DNA of 64,000 nucleotides from Clostridia bacterium UC5.1-1D10 (GTDB lineage: Bacteria > Bacillota > Clostridia > Lachnospirales > Anaerotignaceae), in assembly GCA_001304995.1 (NCBI GenBank), contig BBZU01000011.1, positions 16,183 to 80,182 of the forward strand, written 5' to 3'. Below are positions 27,942 through 37,375 of this stretch, in pieces (positions within the stretch are counted from its first letter, which is position 1; each line of letters begins with the position of its first letter). The notes under the pieces were generated by a model. That model ran no database searches. It saw only the letters and a program-made list of their open reading frames with translations, and was not told the DNA's origin. The position numbers and the translations under genes are program-made.

Positions 27942-28778
27942 ATGGCAGAAACATTTTGTGGAAAAAATTGTGATTTATGTCAGGAGAAACTGTCGGAAGA
28001 ATGCAGAGGATGCAAAGAAGGGCCAGGCAGGCGTTTTTGGCGGTAACTGTCCCATTGCGGATTGCTGTCGGGAAAATAGCACGCAAACTGCGATACCTGT
28101 CAGGAAGCCATGAGTTGTACAAAACGACAGCAGAAAGATCAGATGCAGCAAATACGCATTGCAGAAGCGGCGGCAAAAGAAGAAAAAGAAGTTCAAAAAG
28201 AGAAAAAGCAAAGGTACTGGGAAAATGGCTGTGGCTTTTGTTCTGGCTCCTCATTCCCAATATCATTCGGGGATTATGTCTAACGAAAGCTTGAAGCCTA
28301 TCAGTCCAACGATGTACTATATTGGTACTGTTTTGGGGATAGTTGTAGAGATTATTTATTGTATCGTACTGTTTATGCTGCGGCATGTAGAAAAAAATAT
28401 GGACATGCTGTGATCTGTACCATTGCTGGTGTGGTGTTGACTGTTGTGAGCTTGCTCTTGGCAGATGGGGCATTGTTTTTTGCGGTACTGTTTATGTTTG
28501 CGACAGTGGCAGTGAGTCTGGCAGGCAGCTACTTCCTGTACTACGGCCATGCAGCTGTATTGGAGGATTTTGATGTGGAATTTTCCGAGAAATGGAAAAA
28601 ACTGTGGAAATGGCAGATTATCTGCCTCTGTGGCGCAGTGGCTGGTGTGTGCCTGCTGTTCCTGTGGATTCTGGGAGTTTTGTTGGTGTTGGCAAGTGCC
28701 ATTGGCATTGCTGTGGTCAGCATTGTGCAGCTGGTTTATCTGTATCGTATGGCAGTGCTGTTCCGGGAATATACATAA
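27942..28778 (+). CDS. Cysteine-rich, membrane-spanning protein of unknown function (several frameshifts)
   Basis: Starts at ATG 27942 after AGGAGGGG with MAETFCGKNCDLCQEK. Joining three frames gives a DUF3795-like zinc-binding head (ECRGCKEGPG, GNCPIADCC, CDTCQEAMSC). A Lys/Glu-rich linker follows, then at least four hydrophobic helices (KWLWLLFWLLIPNII, YYIGTVLGIVVEIIYCIVLF, VICTIAGVVLTVV, CGAVAGVCLLFLWILGVLL). Breaks fall near 28035, 28090, 28200 and the A7 run 28390-28396. All pieces are plausible protein, so I think it is one gene damaged by sequence errors. A soluble zinc head joined to a membrane domain suggests a sensor or membrane-stress protein, but this is a guess. Confidence 0.55.
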
Positions 28779-28785
28779 TATGAAA

Positions 28786-28822
28786 ATAAAAAGGATACGC
28801 TGTTTTGCGGCGTATCCTTTTT
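28786..28822. terminator. Bidirectional terminator
   Basis: AAAAAGGATACGC pairs with GCGTATCCTTTTT. It lies between the convergent membrane-protein and ribbon-helix-helix genes. Confidence 0.85.
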
Positions 28823-28826
28823 GCTG

Positions 28827-29048
28827 TTATCGAATCATGTTGTCGATCATGGCGCTGATCTTGTCCCGACTGATTTTTTCCAGAATGGCTTTTTTCACAA
28901 ATTCGTCTTTGCTGTATCCAAATCGTGCCAGATATTCATTAAGCTGAGCCATGGTGTCGGGATCTATGGTAACGGACAGGCGTTTGCCTGTGGATTTCGG
29001 TTTTGTGCTGCTTTTTTTCGCAGTGGATTTTGTACTTTTCTCTGCCAT
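28827..29048 (-). CDS. Ribbon-helix-helix (CopG/Arc-like) DNA-binding protein
   Basis: 73 residues. A Lys/Ser/Thr-rich N-terminal tail (residues 1-22) is followed by a ribbon-helix-helix fold: the strand KRLSVTIDPDTM and helices LNEYLARFGYSKDEFVKKAILEKI. It probably binds DNA as a dimer. There is no toxin gene next to it, so I do not call it an antitoxin. AGGAGAG precedes ATG 29048. Confidence 0.78.
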   Translation of the reverse strand: MAEKSTKSTAKKSSTKPKSTGKRLSVTIDPDTMAQLNEYLARFGYSKDEFVKKAILEKISRDKISAMIDNMIR

Positions 29049-29162
29049 AGGGGTTCTCTCCTTCCTCTGTATTCAGTATATCAAAAAAAGAAAAAAATAG
29101 CAGTATGTTTTTTCAAAGGCCGGGCAAAATAAGTGCGTACCAAACAAAAGGAGGCGCACACA

Positions 29163-29324
29163 ATGGAAAAATGTAATGAATGTATCAGATGTACCGTAGA
29201 CAATTGCAGACACCACCACAACACAAAAAATTACTGCACACTGGAAACCATCCAGGTGGGCACACATGAAGCAAACCCTACCATGGATCAGTGCACAGAC
29301 TGTCTGTCCTATACAAAAAGATAA
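29163..29324 (+). CDS. DUF1540-domain small cysteine-rich protein
   Basis: 53 residues with a DUF1540 pattern: CIRCTVDNCRHHH, then CTLETIQVG and a final CTDCLSY. The repeated Cys/His residues suggest a metal-binding mini-protein. The family is common in spore-forming Clostridia and Bacilli with unknown function. AAAGGAGG precedes ATG 29163. Confidence 0.82.
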   Translation: MEKCNECIRCTVDNCRHHHNTKNYCTLETIQVGTHEANPTMDQCTDCLSYTKR

Positions 29325-29431
29325 GATTGTCTGAATAAGGGAGAAACGGGCATTTCATGAATTTGAGGTGTCCGTTTTTTCTATTGCGATGGGGTTGCGT
29401 GGTCGGTATAATGAAAATGGAGGTGTTTGCC

Positions 29432-30040
29432 ATGAGATTATATCTGGTTCGCCATGGACAAACAGATATGAATAAGCGAAATATGTTTTATGGCTGGACA
29501 GATGCGGATATCAACGAAACGGGTATACAGCAGGCAGAAATGCTGCGGCAGTATTTCCGGCAGATTCCCATTGATGCCATTTACAGCAGCGATCTGAGAA
29601 GAGCAGCTCATACAGCGGAAATCATCGCCGCTGGGAAGGATATGAAAGTACACTATGACAGCGCTTTTCGGGAATTGTATTACGGAGATTGGGAAAACCA
29701 GACAGCAGAATACATAGAAACCAACTATAAAGAAGAATTGCGGGGCTGGGTCACAGACTGGAAAGACCTTGCCATGCCCAATGGGGAAAAGTTTTCGGAT
29801 TTCTACAACAGAGTTGCCGCAGGTGTAGACAGACTGGTGGAGGAAAACCGCGGCAAAAACGTCCTTTTGGTTGCCCATAATGGTGCTCTCTGTGCTATGT
29901 TTTGTCATTTGACGGGAGCAGGTATGGATGGCTTTTGGCGGTTTGATTCCAAACAGGGGCATTATAGTTCTGTGTTGATTTCCAAAAAGTGGACGACCAT
30001 TGAAAGCATCAATCATCCTTTGTGTCTGGAGGAGGAATGA
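29432..30040 (+). CDS. Histidine phosphatase (phosphoglycerate mutase-like)
   Basis: 202 residues. The phosphate pocket motif LVRHGQTDMNK is at the N-terminus, with SSDLRRAAHTAE at about residue 55, the REL(Y)YGDWE catalytic glutamate region at about 82 and VAHNGALCAMF near 148. It could be CobC-like or a general phosphatase; there are no cobalamin genes nearby. Start ATG 29432 follows GGAGG; the ATG at 29357 has no ribosome site. The next gene begins two bases after its stop. Confidence 0.87.
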   Translation: MRLYLVRHGQTDMNKRNMFYGWTDADINETGIQQAEMLRQYFRQIPIDAIYSSDLRRAAHTAEIIAAGKDMKVHYDSAFRELYYGDWENQTAEYIETNYKEELRGWVTDWKDLAMPNGEKFSDFYNRVAAGVDRLVEENRGKNVLLVAHNGALCAMFCHLTGAGMDGFWRFDSKQGHYSSVLISKKWTTIESINHPLCLEEE

Positions 30041-30041
30041 C

Positions 30042-30583
30042 ATGAAAGCCAAATGTCATAACATGGAGAAGAAAGATGCTGTTTTTCCAAAGAGCATCTC
30101 TGCGGCGGAAAAATCATAGAATCCTTTATCCCCACCTGTGAGGAGGATGGATTTACCCTTTTGCAGCGGAAACGGGGAATTCGGCTGATTTTTGCGGGAT
30201 TAGAACCAAAGCTGGACTGGTTTCCTGTGCCTTGTCTTTGGGTTTTTGCCACAGATGAAAAGGGCGGTTCATTTGCTCATGGAGAAGGCAGGCTGGAAAA
30301 CAGCCCTATTTATTATGTGTCAGAAGAAAACACATGCTGGTATCTGGCAAAAAATTTTCGGGAATTTGTCAGGCTGGTGATTTTTGCGCCAGAATGGATG
30401 GAAAAAGCAACAGGAAAGAAAGCTGATTTTTCAGAAGAAACAAAAGAAGAAAGAGCGAAAATGGGTATGGTTTTTGGTCTGGAACCGCCTAAAACAGATT
30501 TGCTGGCTGTTGTGAAAGAAGCGGAGGAAATCCGTATTTTTGCCAGTCAAGCAGAAGCGGAAGCAGAATATGAACTTTTATAA
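30042..30583 (+). CDS. Hypothetical protein (one frameshift)
   Basis: ATG 30042 has GGAGGA upstream and follows the phosphatase stop directly. The first frame runs MKAKCHNMEKKD and stops at 30120. Adding one A to the A5 run at 30109-30113 joins it to a 160-residue frame ending at 30583 (IESFIPTCEEDGF ... EEIRIFASQAEAEAEYELL). No TM and no motif I recognise; an LDWFPVPCLWVF core with a basic first half is seen. Function unknown. Confidence 0.5.
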
Positions 30584-30595
30584 AGGGGAAAAGTT

Positions 30596-31052
30596 ATGAA
30601 AAGTATGGAATTTTGGCGGCGTTGGTTATGACTTTTGCGCTGGCAGGCTGCGGCGGAGAAAAGCAGGCAGAAGTGGCTGCCCAGGAAGCTATGGCTGACA
30701 CCATGATTAACTCTGGCAGTGCTGGCGGCAGCAGTGGATTTTCTGAAACATATGAGATGGAGAAGCTTTGCATTTTTATGTGAGAAACACACGACCGGAA
30801 AGCGATGTGTACACGGAACTGAAGGTAAGTATTCTCTGCGACGAAGAAGAAGTGGCGCAGGAAGTGATTTTGCCGGGAGAATCCGCGGTGGTGACAACCA
30901 TGCTGACAGAAAAGGAAAAAGAATATACCTGTAAGGCGGAGCCGGGGAAAAATGGTGGAGATATGGCTTTGTGTTATGCTATCGTCCAAGGGGAAGCCGA
31001 AACGGAGGATGCGGCAGCGTTTTTGGATGAAATGGTTGGTAAGCAGGAATAA
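30596..31052 (+). CDS. Small secreted lipoprotein (two frameshifts)
   Basis: Repairing the A4 run at 30599-30602 gives MKKYGILAALVMTFALAGCGG, a lipoprotein signal with lipobox LAGC. Repairing the T3 run at 30767-30769 then joins the Gly/Ser-rich linker to HFYVRNTRPESDVYTELKVS and the C-terminal domain ending at 31052. The mature domain (about 110 residues) has no family I recognise. AAGGGG precedes the ATG, 12 bases after the previous gene. Confidence 0.55.
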
Positions 31053-31127
31053 AAAAACGCGAAAAACCGTTGATTTTTCAGGCAGTCTGACGGTTTTGAA
31101 AAAATACGTTCTGTAAAGGAAAAATAC

Positions 31128-31156
31128 TTGACAGCCGCCCTCTTTTCGGATACAAT
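31128..31156 (+). promoter_or_regulatory. Sigma-A promoter of the ylxM-ffh operon
   Basis: TTGACA (31128-31133) and TACAAT (31151-31156), separated by 17 bases, lie 48 bases before the ylxM start. This is the strongest promoter match near this ribosome/secretion operon. Confidence 0.8.
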
Positions 31157-31203
31157 AACACAGGTGGTTGTAAAGTGATTTTACTTTACAGGAGGAAAAG
31201 ACC

Positions 31204-31554
31204 ATGGATGAAATCTTACATCTGACACTGCTCTACGATTTCTACGGTGAGCTTTTGACAGAGAAACAAAAACAGGTATTTGATCTGCACTATCAGGACG
31301 ATCTTTCCCTTTCGGAAATCGGAGAGGAATTGTCCATCAGCCGTCAGGCGGTGCGGGATCAGCTGAAGCGGACAGAAAAAATCCTTATGGATTATGAACA
31401 GAAGCTGGGGCTGGTAGCCAGATTTCAGGCACAGAAAAAATCTGTACGGGAAATGCTGGATATTTTACAGGAGATGGAAACCGACGGTCTTTCAGAAAAA
31501 AGAATCCGCCAACTGGAAAAAATGAAACAGATTGCCGAAGCAATATTATCCTGA
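31204..31554 (+). CDS. ylxM: YlxM-family HTH protein (signal recognition particle associated)
   Basis: 116 residues with a sigma-factor-like helix-turn-helix (LSLSEIGEELSISRQAVRDQLKRTE, about residues 35-60). This is the YlxM/UPF0122 family, which nearly always lies just before ffh, as here (14 bases apart). It is thought to bind the SRP and help its GTPase. AGGAGG precedes ATG 31204. Confidence 0.92.
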   Translation: MDEILHLTLLYDFYGELLTEKQKQVFDLHYQDDLSLSEIGEELSISRQAVRDQLKRTEKILMDYEQKLGLVARFQAQKKSVREMLDILQEMETDGLSEKRIRQLEKMKQIAEAILS

Positions 31555-31568
31555 GAGGAGGGCGGTCT

Positions 31569-32908
31569 ATGGCATTTGAAAACCTTTCCAATAAGCTGCA
31601 GGATGTGTTCAAGCAGCTGCGGGGCAAAGGCAAGCTGACAGAAGCAGATGTAAAACCGCCATGCGGGAAGTAAAGATTGCGCTTCTGGAGGCAGACGTAA
31701 ACTTTAAAATCGTTAAAAACTTCATCAAGACTGTTACGGAACGGGCTGTTGGCACAGAGGTGCTGGAAGGCCTGAATCCGGGACAGCAGGTGATTAAGAT
31801 TGTAAATGAGGAGCTTATCTCTCTCATGGGCACTACACAAAGTCAGTTGACTTTCGCAAAGCGTCCTCCCACCGTTTATATGATGGTAGGTCTGCAAGGT
31901 GCCGGTAAAACCACCAGCAGCGGGAAGCTGGCGGGACAGCTGCGGAAGCAGGGCAGAAATCCTCTGCTGGTAGCCTGTGACGTGTATCGTCCGGCGGCTA
32001 TCAAACAGCTGCAGGTAGTTGGGAAAAACTACAACATTCCCGTATTTGAAATGGGGGACAAATTGAGTCCCGTGGAAATTTCCAAGAAAGCGTTGGAATA
32101 CGCAGCGGAAAACCGCAATGATGTCATCCTCATCGATACAGCAGGTCGTCTGCATATCAATGAAGAACTGATGCAGGAACTGCAGGACATCAAGGAAGTG
32201 GTAAAACCTCAGGAAATCCTTCTGGTGGTTGATGCCATGACTGGTCAGGATGCGGTGACCGTAGCGGAAAGCTTTGATAGCCAGCTGGGCATTGATGGTA
32301 TCATCATGACAAAGCTGGACGGCGACGCCAGAGGCGGTGCGGCACTTTCTGTCAGAAGCGTAACCAACAAGCCCATCAAGTATATCGGTATGGGGGAAAA
32401 GATGGAGGACTTGGAGCCCTTCTATCCCGACCGAATGGCTTCCAGAATCTTGGGCATGGGCGATGTGCTGACACTCATTGATAAGGTGCAGCAGAACATC
32501 GACGAGCAGGAAGCCAAGGAAATGCAGAAAAAAATGCTTTCCAACGAATTCACACTGGAGGATTTCCTTTCTCAGATGCAGCAGATCAAGAAAATGGGTC
32601 CGCTGAAAGATCTGATGGGCATGATTCCGGGTATGAATAAATTTAATCTGGACGAAGCCTTAAACGGTGTTGACCCGTCCAAGGAAATGGCGAAAACAGA
32701 AGCTATCATCCAGTCCATGACAAGAGAGGAACGGCTGAATCCTTCCATCCTCAATGGACCACGGAAAAAGCGTATCGCCAACGGCTCCGGCAGAAGCATC
32801 GCCGAAGTCAATCGTCTGCTGAAACAGTTTGAAGAAATGAAGAAAATGATGAAGCAGATGAACAACATGCAAAAAGGCAAAAAGGGCAAGCTTCCTTTTT
32901 TCCGATAA
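31569..32908 (+). CDS. ffh: Signal recognition particle protein Ffh (one frameshift near 5' end)
   Basis: About 447 residues when repaired. It binds 4.5S RNA and signal peptides and delivers ribosomes to FtsY. N-domain MAFENLSNKLQDVFKQL, G1 GLQGAGKTTSSGK (about residue 106), DTAGRLH, TKLDGDARGG and a Met-rich M-domain ending in a basic tail are present. After LTEADVK the frame is lost: the A4 run at 31652-31655 needs a fifth A to continue as TAMREVKIALLEADVN. Ffh is essential, so this is probably a sequence error. Confidence 0.92.
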
Positions 32909-32942
32909 ACTTTTTATGAACACTTGCAGGAGGTGAAATGAA

Positions 32943-33191
32943 ATGGCAGTAAGAATCAGACTGAAAAGACTGGGTGCAAAGAAAGCTCCTTTCTATAGAA
33001 TCGTTGTAGCAGATTCCAGAACATCCAGAAACGGTAAATCCATCGACGAAATCGGTTACTACGATCCTACAAAGGAACCCGTTGTTCTGAAAGTTGACGC
33101 AGAAGCAGCTAACAAATGGCTGGCAACAGGCGCACAGCCTTCCGAAACAGCTAAAGCTCTGCTGAAAAAAGCTGGCGTTATCGGCGAATAA
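32943..33191 (+). CDS. rpsP: 30S ribosomal protein S16
   Basis: 82 residues with the bS16 start [20 protein letters not shown] and [10 protein letters not shown], normal length. AGGAGG precedes the ATG. It occupies its usual place between ffh and the KH-domain gene. Confidence 0.96.
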   Translation: MAVRIRLKRLGAKKAPFYRIVVADSRTSRNGKSIDEIGYYDPTKEPVVLKVDAEAANKWLATGAQPSETAKALLKKAGVIGE

Positions 33192-33212
33192 TTCGTAACG
33201 GGGGCCAATGCA

Positions 33213-33443
33213 ATGAAAGAATTACTGGAAGTAATCGCAAAAAATCTAGTGGAACATCCCGAACAGGTGCAGGTTTCCGAAAAAGAAGGCGAACGCGCTT
33301 GGATTTTGGAACTGAAAGTTGCCCCTGAAGATATGGGTAAGGTCATCGGCAAGCAGGGCAGAATTGCAAAAGCAATCCGTACTGTGGTAAAAGCGGCGGC
33401 CATCCACGAGGATAAAAAGATTATCGTAGAAATCGTACAGTAA
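33213..33443 (+). CDS. khpA: KH-domain RNA-binding protein KhpA
   Basis: 76 residues, a single type II KH domain with the GxxG loop in MGKVIGKQGRIAKAIR (about residue 50). KhpA pairs with KhpB/EloR in many Firmicutes and influences cell elongation and RNA metabolism. Its position after rpsP is conserved. Confidence 0.92.
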   Translation: MKELLEVIAKNLVEHPEQVQVSEKEGERAWILELKVAPEDMGKVIGKQGRIAKAIRTVVKAAAIHEDKKIIVEIVQ

Positions 33444-33521
33444 GGGAAACCGCTGTATACGGCAGGGTGCAGGCGCATCCTGCTGATTTTGTTTATACGG
33501 AAAAAATGAGGTGCAAAAACC

Positions 33522-34031
33522 ATGGAACAATATTTTGAAATCGGAAAAATCACAGGAACCCACGGTATCCGGGGAACCATGCGCGTATTTCCAACTACGG
33601 AAGACCCTTCCCGCTTTGAACGCCTGAAAGAAATCATTGTGGAAATCCGCGGCAAACGGGAAACTTTCCATATCCAGAAAGTAGCATTCCATAAACAGTT
33701 TGTGCTGCTGACCGTGAAGGAAATTACAGATATTAACGTGGCGGAACTGTATAAAAACGGACGGATTCTCATTCCCGATGCCATGGCAATCCCTTTGGGT
33801 GAGGATGAATACTACAACCGCGACCTCTATGGTCTGAAAGTGGTAACAGAAGAAGGGGAAGAACTGGGCGAAATTACAGAAATTTTCCCTACCGGCTCCA
33901 ATGATGTGTATGTGGTGAAAAAAGACGGCAAAGGCAAAGAACTTCTCCTGCCTGCTATCAAAGACTGCATCAAGAATGTAGATTTGGAAAACGGCGTTAT
34001 GACTGTAAAACTGCTGGAAGGATTGAGATAA
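33522..34031 (+). CDS. rimM: Ribosome maturation factor RimM
   Basis: 169 residues with the RimM N-domain (IGKITGTHGIRGTMRVFP) and the PRC-barrel tail (DLYGLKVVTEEGEELGEI). It binds S19 and assists 16S rRNA processing in 30S assembly. GAGGTG precedes the ATG. Its stop codon abuts the trmD start. Confidence 0.93.
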   Translation: MEQYFEIGKITGTHGIRGTMRVFPTTEDPSRFERLKEIIVEIRGKRETFHIQKVAFHKQFVLLTVKEITDINVAELYKNGRILIPDAMAIPLGEDEYYNRDLYGLKVVTEEGEELGEITEIFPTGSNDVYVVKKDGKGKELLLPAIKDCIKNVDLENGVMTVKLLEGLR

Positions 34032-34778
34032 ATGAAACAGTTTTTTGTACTGACACTGTTTCCTGAAATGATCCAGCAGACCCTTTCTCACAGCATTATG
34101 GGACGTGCCCAGAAAGAAGGACATATCTCCGTGGAAGCCATCAACATTCGGGATTATACACTGAACAAACAGAAACATGTGGACGATTATCCCTATGGCG
34201 GCGGCGCTGGCATGGTTATGCAGGCACAGCCCATTTATGATGCTTATCAGAGCATTGCGGAAAAGGCAAAAGGCGCAAGGGTGGTTTATATGACACCCCA
34301 GGGCAGACCTTTTACCCAGCGCATTGCGGAAGAACTGTCCAAGGAAGAAAACCTGGTGTTCCTCTGTGGTCATTATGAAGGTATTGACGAAAGAATCATT
34401 GAAGAAATCGTCACAGACGAAATTTCTCTGGGGGATTTCGTTCTGACAGGGGGAGAACTGGCGGCAATCACCATCATTGATGCCGTATCCCGTCTGGTAC
34501 CTGGTGTGTTAGGTAAAGAGGATTCTTTTGCCGATGAAAGTTTTTCTGATGGGCTGCTGGAATATCCCCAGTATACCCGTCCCCCCGTATTTCATGGGAA
34601 AGAAGTGCCAGAAATCCTTCTGAGCGGACACCATGCCAATATTGCCAAATGGCGCAGAGAACAGTCTCTCATCCGTACGGTGAAAAAGCGCCCGGATTTG
34701 CTGGAAACAGCAGAACTGACCGTAAAGGAACGGCAGTTTGTGGAAAGACTGCGGGAAGAATTGCAGGAAACAGAATAA
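34032..34778 (+). CDS. trmD: tRNA (guanine-N1-)-methyltransferase TrmD
   Basis: 248 residues, SPOUT fold with the trefoil-knot SAM site. [22 protein letters not shown] and the knot region [14 protein letters not shown] are all present. It makes m1G37 in tRNAs and prevents frameshifting. It starts directly after the rimM stop. The usual next gene rplS is not here. Confidence 0.95.
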   Translation: MKQFFVLTLFPEMIQQTLSHSIMGRAQKEGHISVEAINIRDYTLNKQKHVDDYPYGGGAGMVMQAQPIYDAYQSIAEKAKGARVVYMTPQGRPFTQRIAEELSKEENLVFLCGHYEGIDERIIEEIVTDEISLGDFVLTGGELAAITIIDAVSRLVPGVLGKEDSFADESFSDGLLEYPQYTRPPVFHGKEVPEILLSGHHANIAKWRREQSLIRTVKKRPDLLETAELTVKERQFVERLREELQETE

Positions 34779-34789
34779 AATCTTGGAAG

Positions 34790-34830
34790 AAAGCTGGAAT
34801 CTTTTATATTGCAAAGATTTCAGCTTTTTT
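34790..34830 (+). terminator. Terminator of the ylxM-trmD operon
   Basis: AAGCTGGAATCTTT pairs with AAAGATTTCAGCTT and runs into T6. It lies 12 bases after the trmD stop. Confidence 0.8.
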
Positions 34831-34954
34831 GTTTGCGGAAAAACGTTGGACAAGGTGGCGAAAAGATTGCTTTGTATGTGCTTTTCAGGTATGATGAAAT
34901 TAAGAGAAGAAGGAAAAAAGGAAAGAAGAAAAGAAAGAAGGAAGGGGGATGTTT

Positions 34955-35224
34955 ATGAACTGGTGGAATTTATCTGTATTTTGTATCATTCCCATTGTAT
35001 CTGTGATCTTCTTTTTCTTTTGGAAAAGAAAATATCTTTGGATAGCACCATTGACTTCCACAGTCATTTCTGTTGCAATCAGCCTTTTTGCAATGCCATC
35101 TATTCTCAGTGACGCAGAGCATCGCAGTATGTTTTTTGGCATTAGTGTTATGCTCCATATTCTGATAGCAGTTGTATTGACTGTCATTGCTTATGTGGTG
35201 GCGCGTTTTTTAGATAAAAAATAA
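34955..35224 (+). CDS. Small integral membrane protein of unknown function
   Basis: About 90 residues with three hydrophobic helices (about 5-20, 27-45 and 61-84) and short loops. I start it at ATG 34955, six bases after AGGGGG; the ATG at 34949 would overlap the ribosome site. The upstream 40 bases are an unusual purine run. No family recognised. Confidence 0.6.
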   Translation: MNWWNLSVFCIIPIVSVIFFFFWKRKYLWIAPLTSTVISVAISLFAMPSILSDAEHRSMFFGISVMLHILIAVVLTVIAYVVARFLDKK

Positions 35225-35248
35225 AAAGGATGAAATTTCTTTGAAATG

Positions 35249-35463
35249 AAAAAGCATCTATCTAAAGCAACTTCCACTTAAAAAACATTGTTTTTCGGTT
35301 TTATTGATTTTTAAGTGGAATTGCGGCGGCTATCTTCAGAAGAAAACATATCTGATAAAATCTCAGTAAAAATAAGAAAGCCAAAATCCTTTGGATGAAT
35401 AAGGATTTTTGGCTTTCTTTGTTTTCTTATGAAGAAGCTCCTAATTTGAGATAGATTGCTTTT
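35249..35463. terminator. Terminator hairpin interrupted by the repeat element (copy 1)
   Basis: The left arm AAAAGCATCTATCT (35250-35263) pairs with the right arm AGATAGATTGCTTTT (35449-35463) with one bulged base. The arms are 185 bases apart. They look like a former bidirectional terminator between the small membrane gene and the convergent helicase gene, now split by the element at 35264-35448. Confidence 0.65.
35264..35448 (+). repeat. Dispersed 185-base structured element, copy 1
   Basis: Begins AAAGCAACTTCC and ends GAAGAAGCTCCTAATTTG. It contains two hairpins. Hairpin A has TTCCACTTAAAAA pairing with TTTTTAAGTGGAA. Hairpin B has AAGAAAGCCAAAATCC pairing with GGATTTTTGGCTTTCTT within outer AAGAAAAC/GTTTTCTT arms. 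It has a clear inverted homologue at 46775-46957, about 80 percent identical by eye. It is non-coding on both strands. Confidence 0.85.
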
Positions 35464-35469
35464 GTGTTT

Positions 35470-37087
35470 TTATCTTTTTTTGCCTTTTTCTTTTTTGGCA
35501 ATTTCAATGTGTACCCGTTTGTTTTTGATTTTGCAGTTTTTCATGCCGTAAAGGACGTCTTTTACATATTCCTTGGGTACATCTACGAAGGTATAGTCAT
35601 CGAACAGGTCGATGGCACCCAGTGCTTTGCCAGGAACGCCTGCTTCGTTGGCAATGGCGCCGACGATGTCTTTGGCACGGATTTTGTTTTTCTTGCCGGC
35701 GCTGATGAACAGACGTACCATTTTTTCGCCTTCGCCGCCGTACATTTCGGTGCCGTTGAAGTTGATGTCGTCCATGATGTCCATATCGTCGGTGCGCACA
35801 TCTGCCAAATTGTGTTTCAGCAGAGCAGCGGCAATATCCATAGCTGCATAGTCGTCTTTCATGAGGCGTTCTACCAGATTGATATATTTTACCAGATGAC
35901 CCTCCTGAATGGTTTCTTTGATTTTTTCCAGGAAGATGTTTGTTTTCATTTCTTCCACATCGCTGAGGGTAGGCAGTTTCTGCTGAATGATCTTTGTTTT
36001 GGTGTAGCGCATGATGTCACGCAGTTTGTAGATTTCCTTGCCTACGCAGAAAGTGAAGGCTTTGCCGCTTCTGCCGGCACGACCAGTTCTGCCGATACGG
36101 TGCACATAGTATTCTTCATCCTGAGGAACGTCGTAGTTGAATACGATGTCAATATCATCTACGTCGATACCTCTTGCCGCTACGTCTGTGGCAACGAGAA
36201 TTTCGATGGTGCCGTTGCGGAATTTCTGCATAACTTTGTCACGCTGTGCCTGTTTCAGGTCACCATGGAGACCTTCTGCAAAGTAGCCGCGGCCCTGGAG
36301 CAGTTCCACCAGATCGTCCACGCGTTTTTTGGTGTTGCAGAATACCATAGCCAGATTGGGCATATATACGTCGATGATACGAGTCAGGGCTTCCAGTTTT
36401 GTTTTTTCTTTTACGTCAAAGTAATACTGTTCAATATTGGGAACAGTCAGTTCTTTCCGAACGATTTTTACATATTCAGGATCTCTCTGGAAACGTCTGG
36501 TGATGTCCAGAATTTCAGGAGAAAGGGTAGCGGAGAACAGCAGTGTCTGATGGTCTTCGGGGATTTTCACCAGAATGGTTTCAATGTCCTCTCTAAAGCC
36601 CATATCCAGCATTTCGTCCGCTTCGTCCAGAATCATCATCTGTACGGTTTCCATTTTCAGTGTGCGACGGCGCATGTGATCCATAACACGGCCGGGTGTA
36701 CCAATGACAACCTGCGCGCCTTTTTTTCAGTGCTAAGATCTGACGGTCAATGGGCTGTCCGCCGTAAATAGGCACAACGCGGATGTTGTCTTTGTATTTT
36801 AGCAGTTTCCGGAATTCTTCGCTGACCTGGATGGCCAGTTCTCTGGTAGGGCAGAGGATCAGTGCCTGCAAACGGCGGTCATCGGGATCGATGCGTTCCA
36901 GACAAGGAATGCCGAATGCGGCTGTCTTGCCGGTACCTGTCTGAGACTGACCGATGATGTCTTTGCCTGCTTTTACCAGAGGGATTGCCTGGGACTGGAT
37001 GGGAGTTGCTTCTTCAAAACCCATATCCAGTACAGCCTGGTAAATTTCTTTGGATAACTGCATGTCTTCAAATCTTAAATGTTCCAT
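35470..37087 (-). CDS. DEAD-box RNA helicase, DeaD/CshA-DbpA type (one frameshift)
   Basis: About 540 residues when repaired. The Q motif is at LSKEIYQAVLDMGFEEATPIQ, motif I is SQTGTGKTAAF, PTRELAIQ follows, and DEADEML and SATLS come after the break. YVHRIGRTGRAGRSG is motif VI. The C-terminal 75 residues match the DbpA RNA-binding domain (IDLFDDYTFVDVPKEY). One T too many in the T7 run at 36721-36727 shifts the frame after QILALKK; removing it gives GAQVVIGTPGRVMDHMRR. The likely role is rRNA or mRNA remodelling. Confidence 0.88.
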
Positions 37088-37375
37088 GTGATTTTCCTTT
37101 CTTTATTTTCTTTACAAAGCCGAAGAAAACCCACAGAACCCGTTGAAAGATGTTTTCTTTCGACTCAAAACCTATATTTCAGCGCTTTGGCAATGATAAA
37201 ACTTCCCGATTAAAGCGCATGGCGGAAAAAACCGCAGACAATAACTATACCAGTTTTGCATACAAAAAGCAAGGCGAAATCCGGAGGATAGCGGCGAATT
37301 GTGATAAACTTATAAAAATAGAAAGAAAAGGTGAATTTTTTGCATGACCACCCAAAATTCTCCCGGCATTCCCCC

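Noticed and set aside
28827..29048. Antitoxin of a toxin-antitoxin pair
   Set aside because: The ribbon-helix-helix gene stands alone with no small toxin gene on either side.
31060..31098. Terminator before the ylxM promoter
   Set aside because: AAACCG and CGGTTT arms are short with a long loop and no clear T-run; too weak to list as a feature.
35264..35448. Group IIC intron or tRNA-like element for the terminator-loop repeat
   Set aside because: At 185 bases it lacks a recognisable domain V or tRNA cloverleaf and carries no reverse transcriptase.
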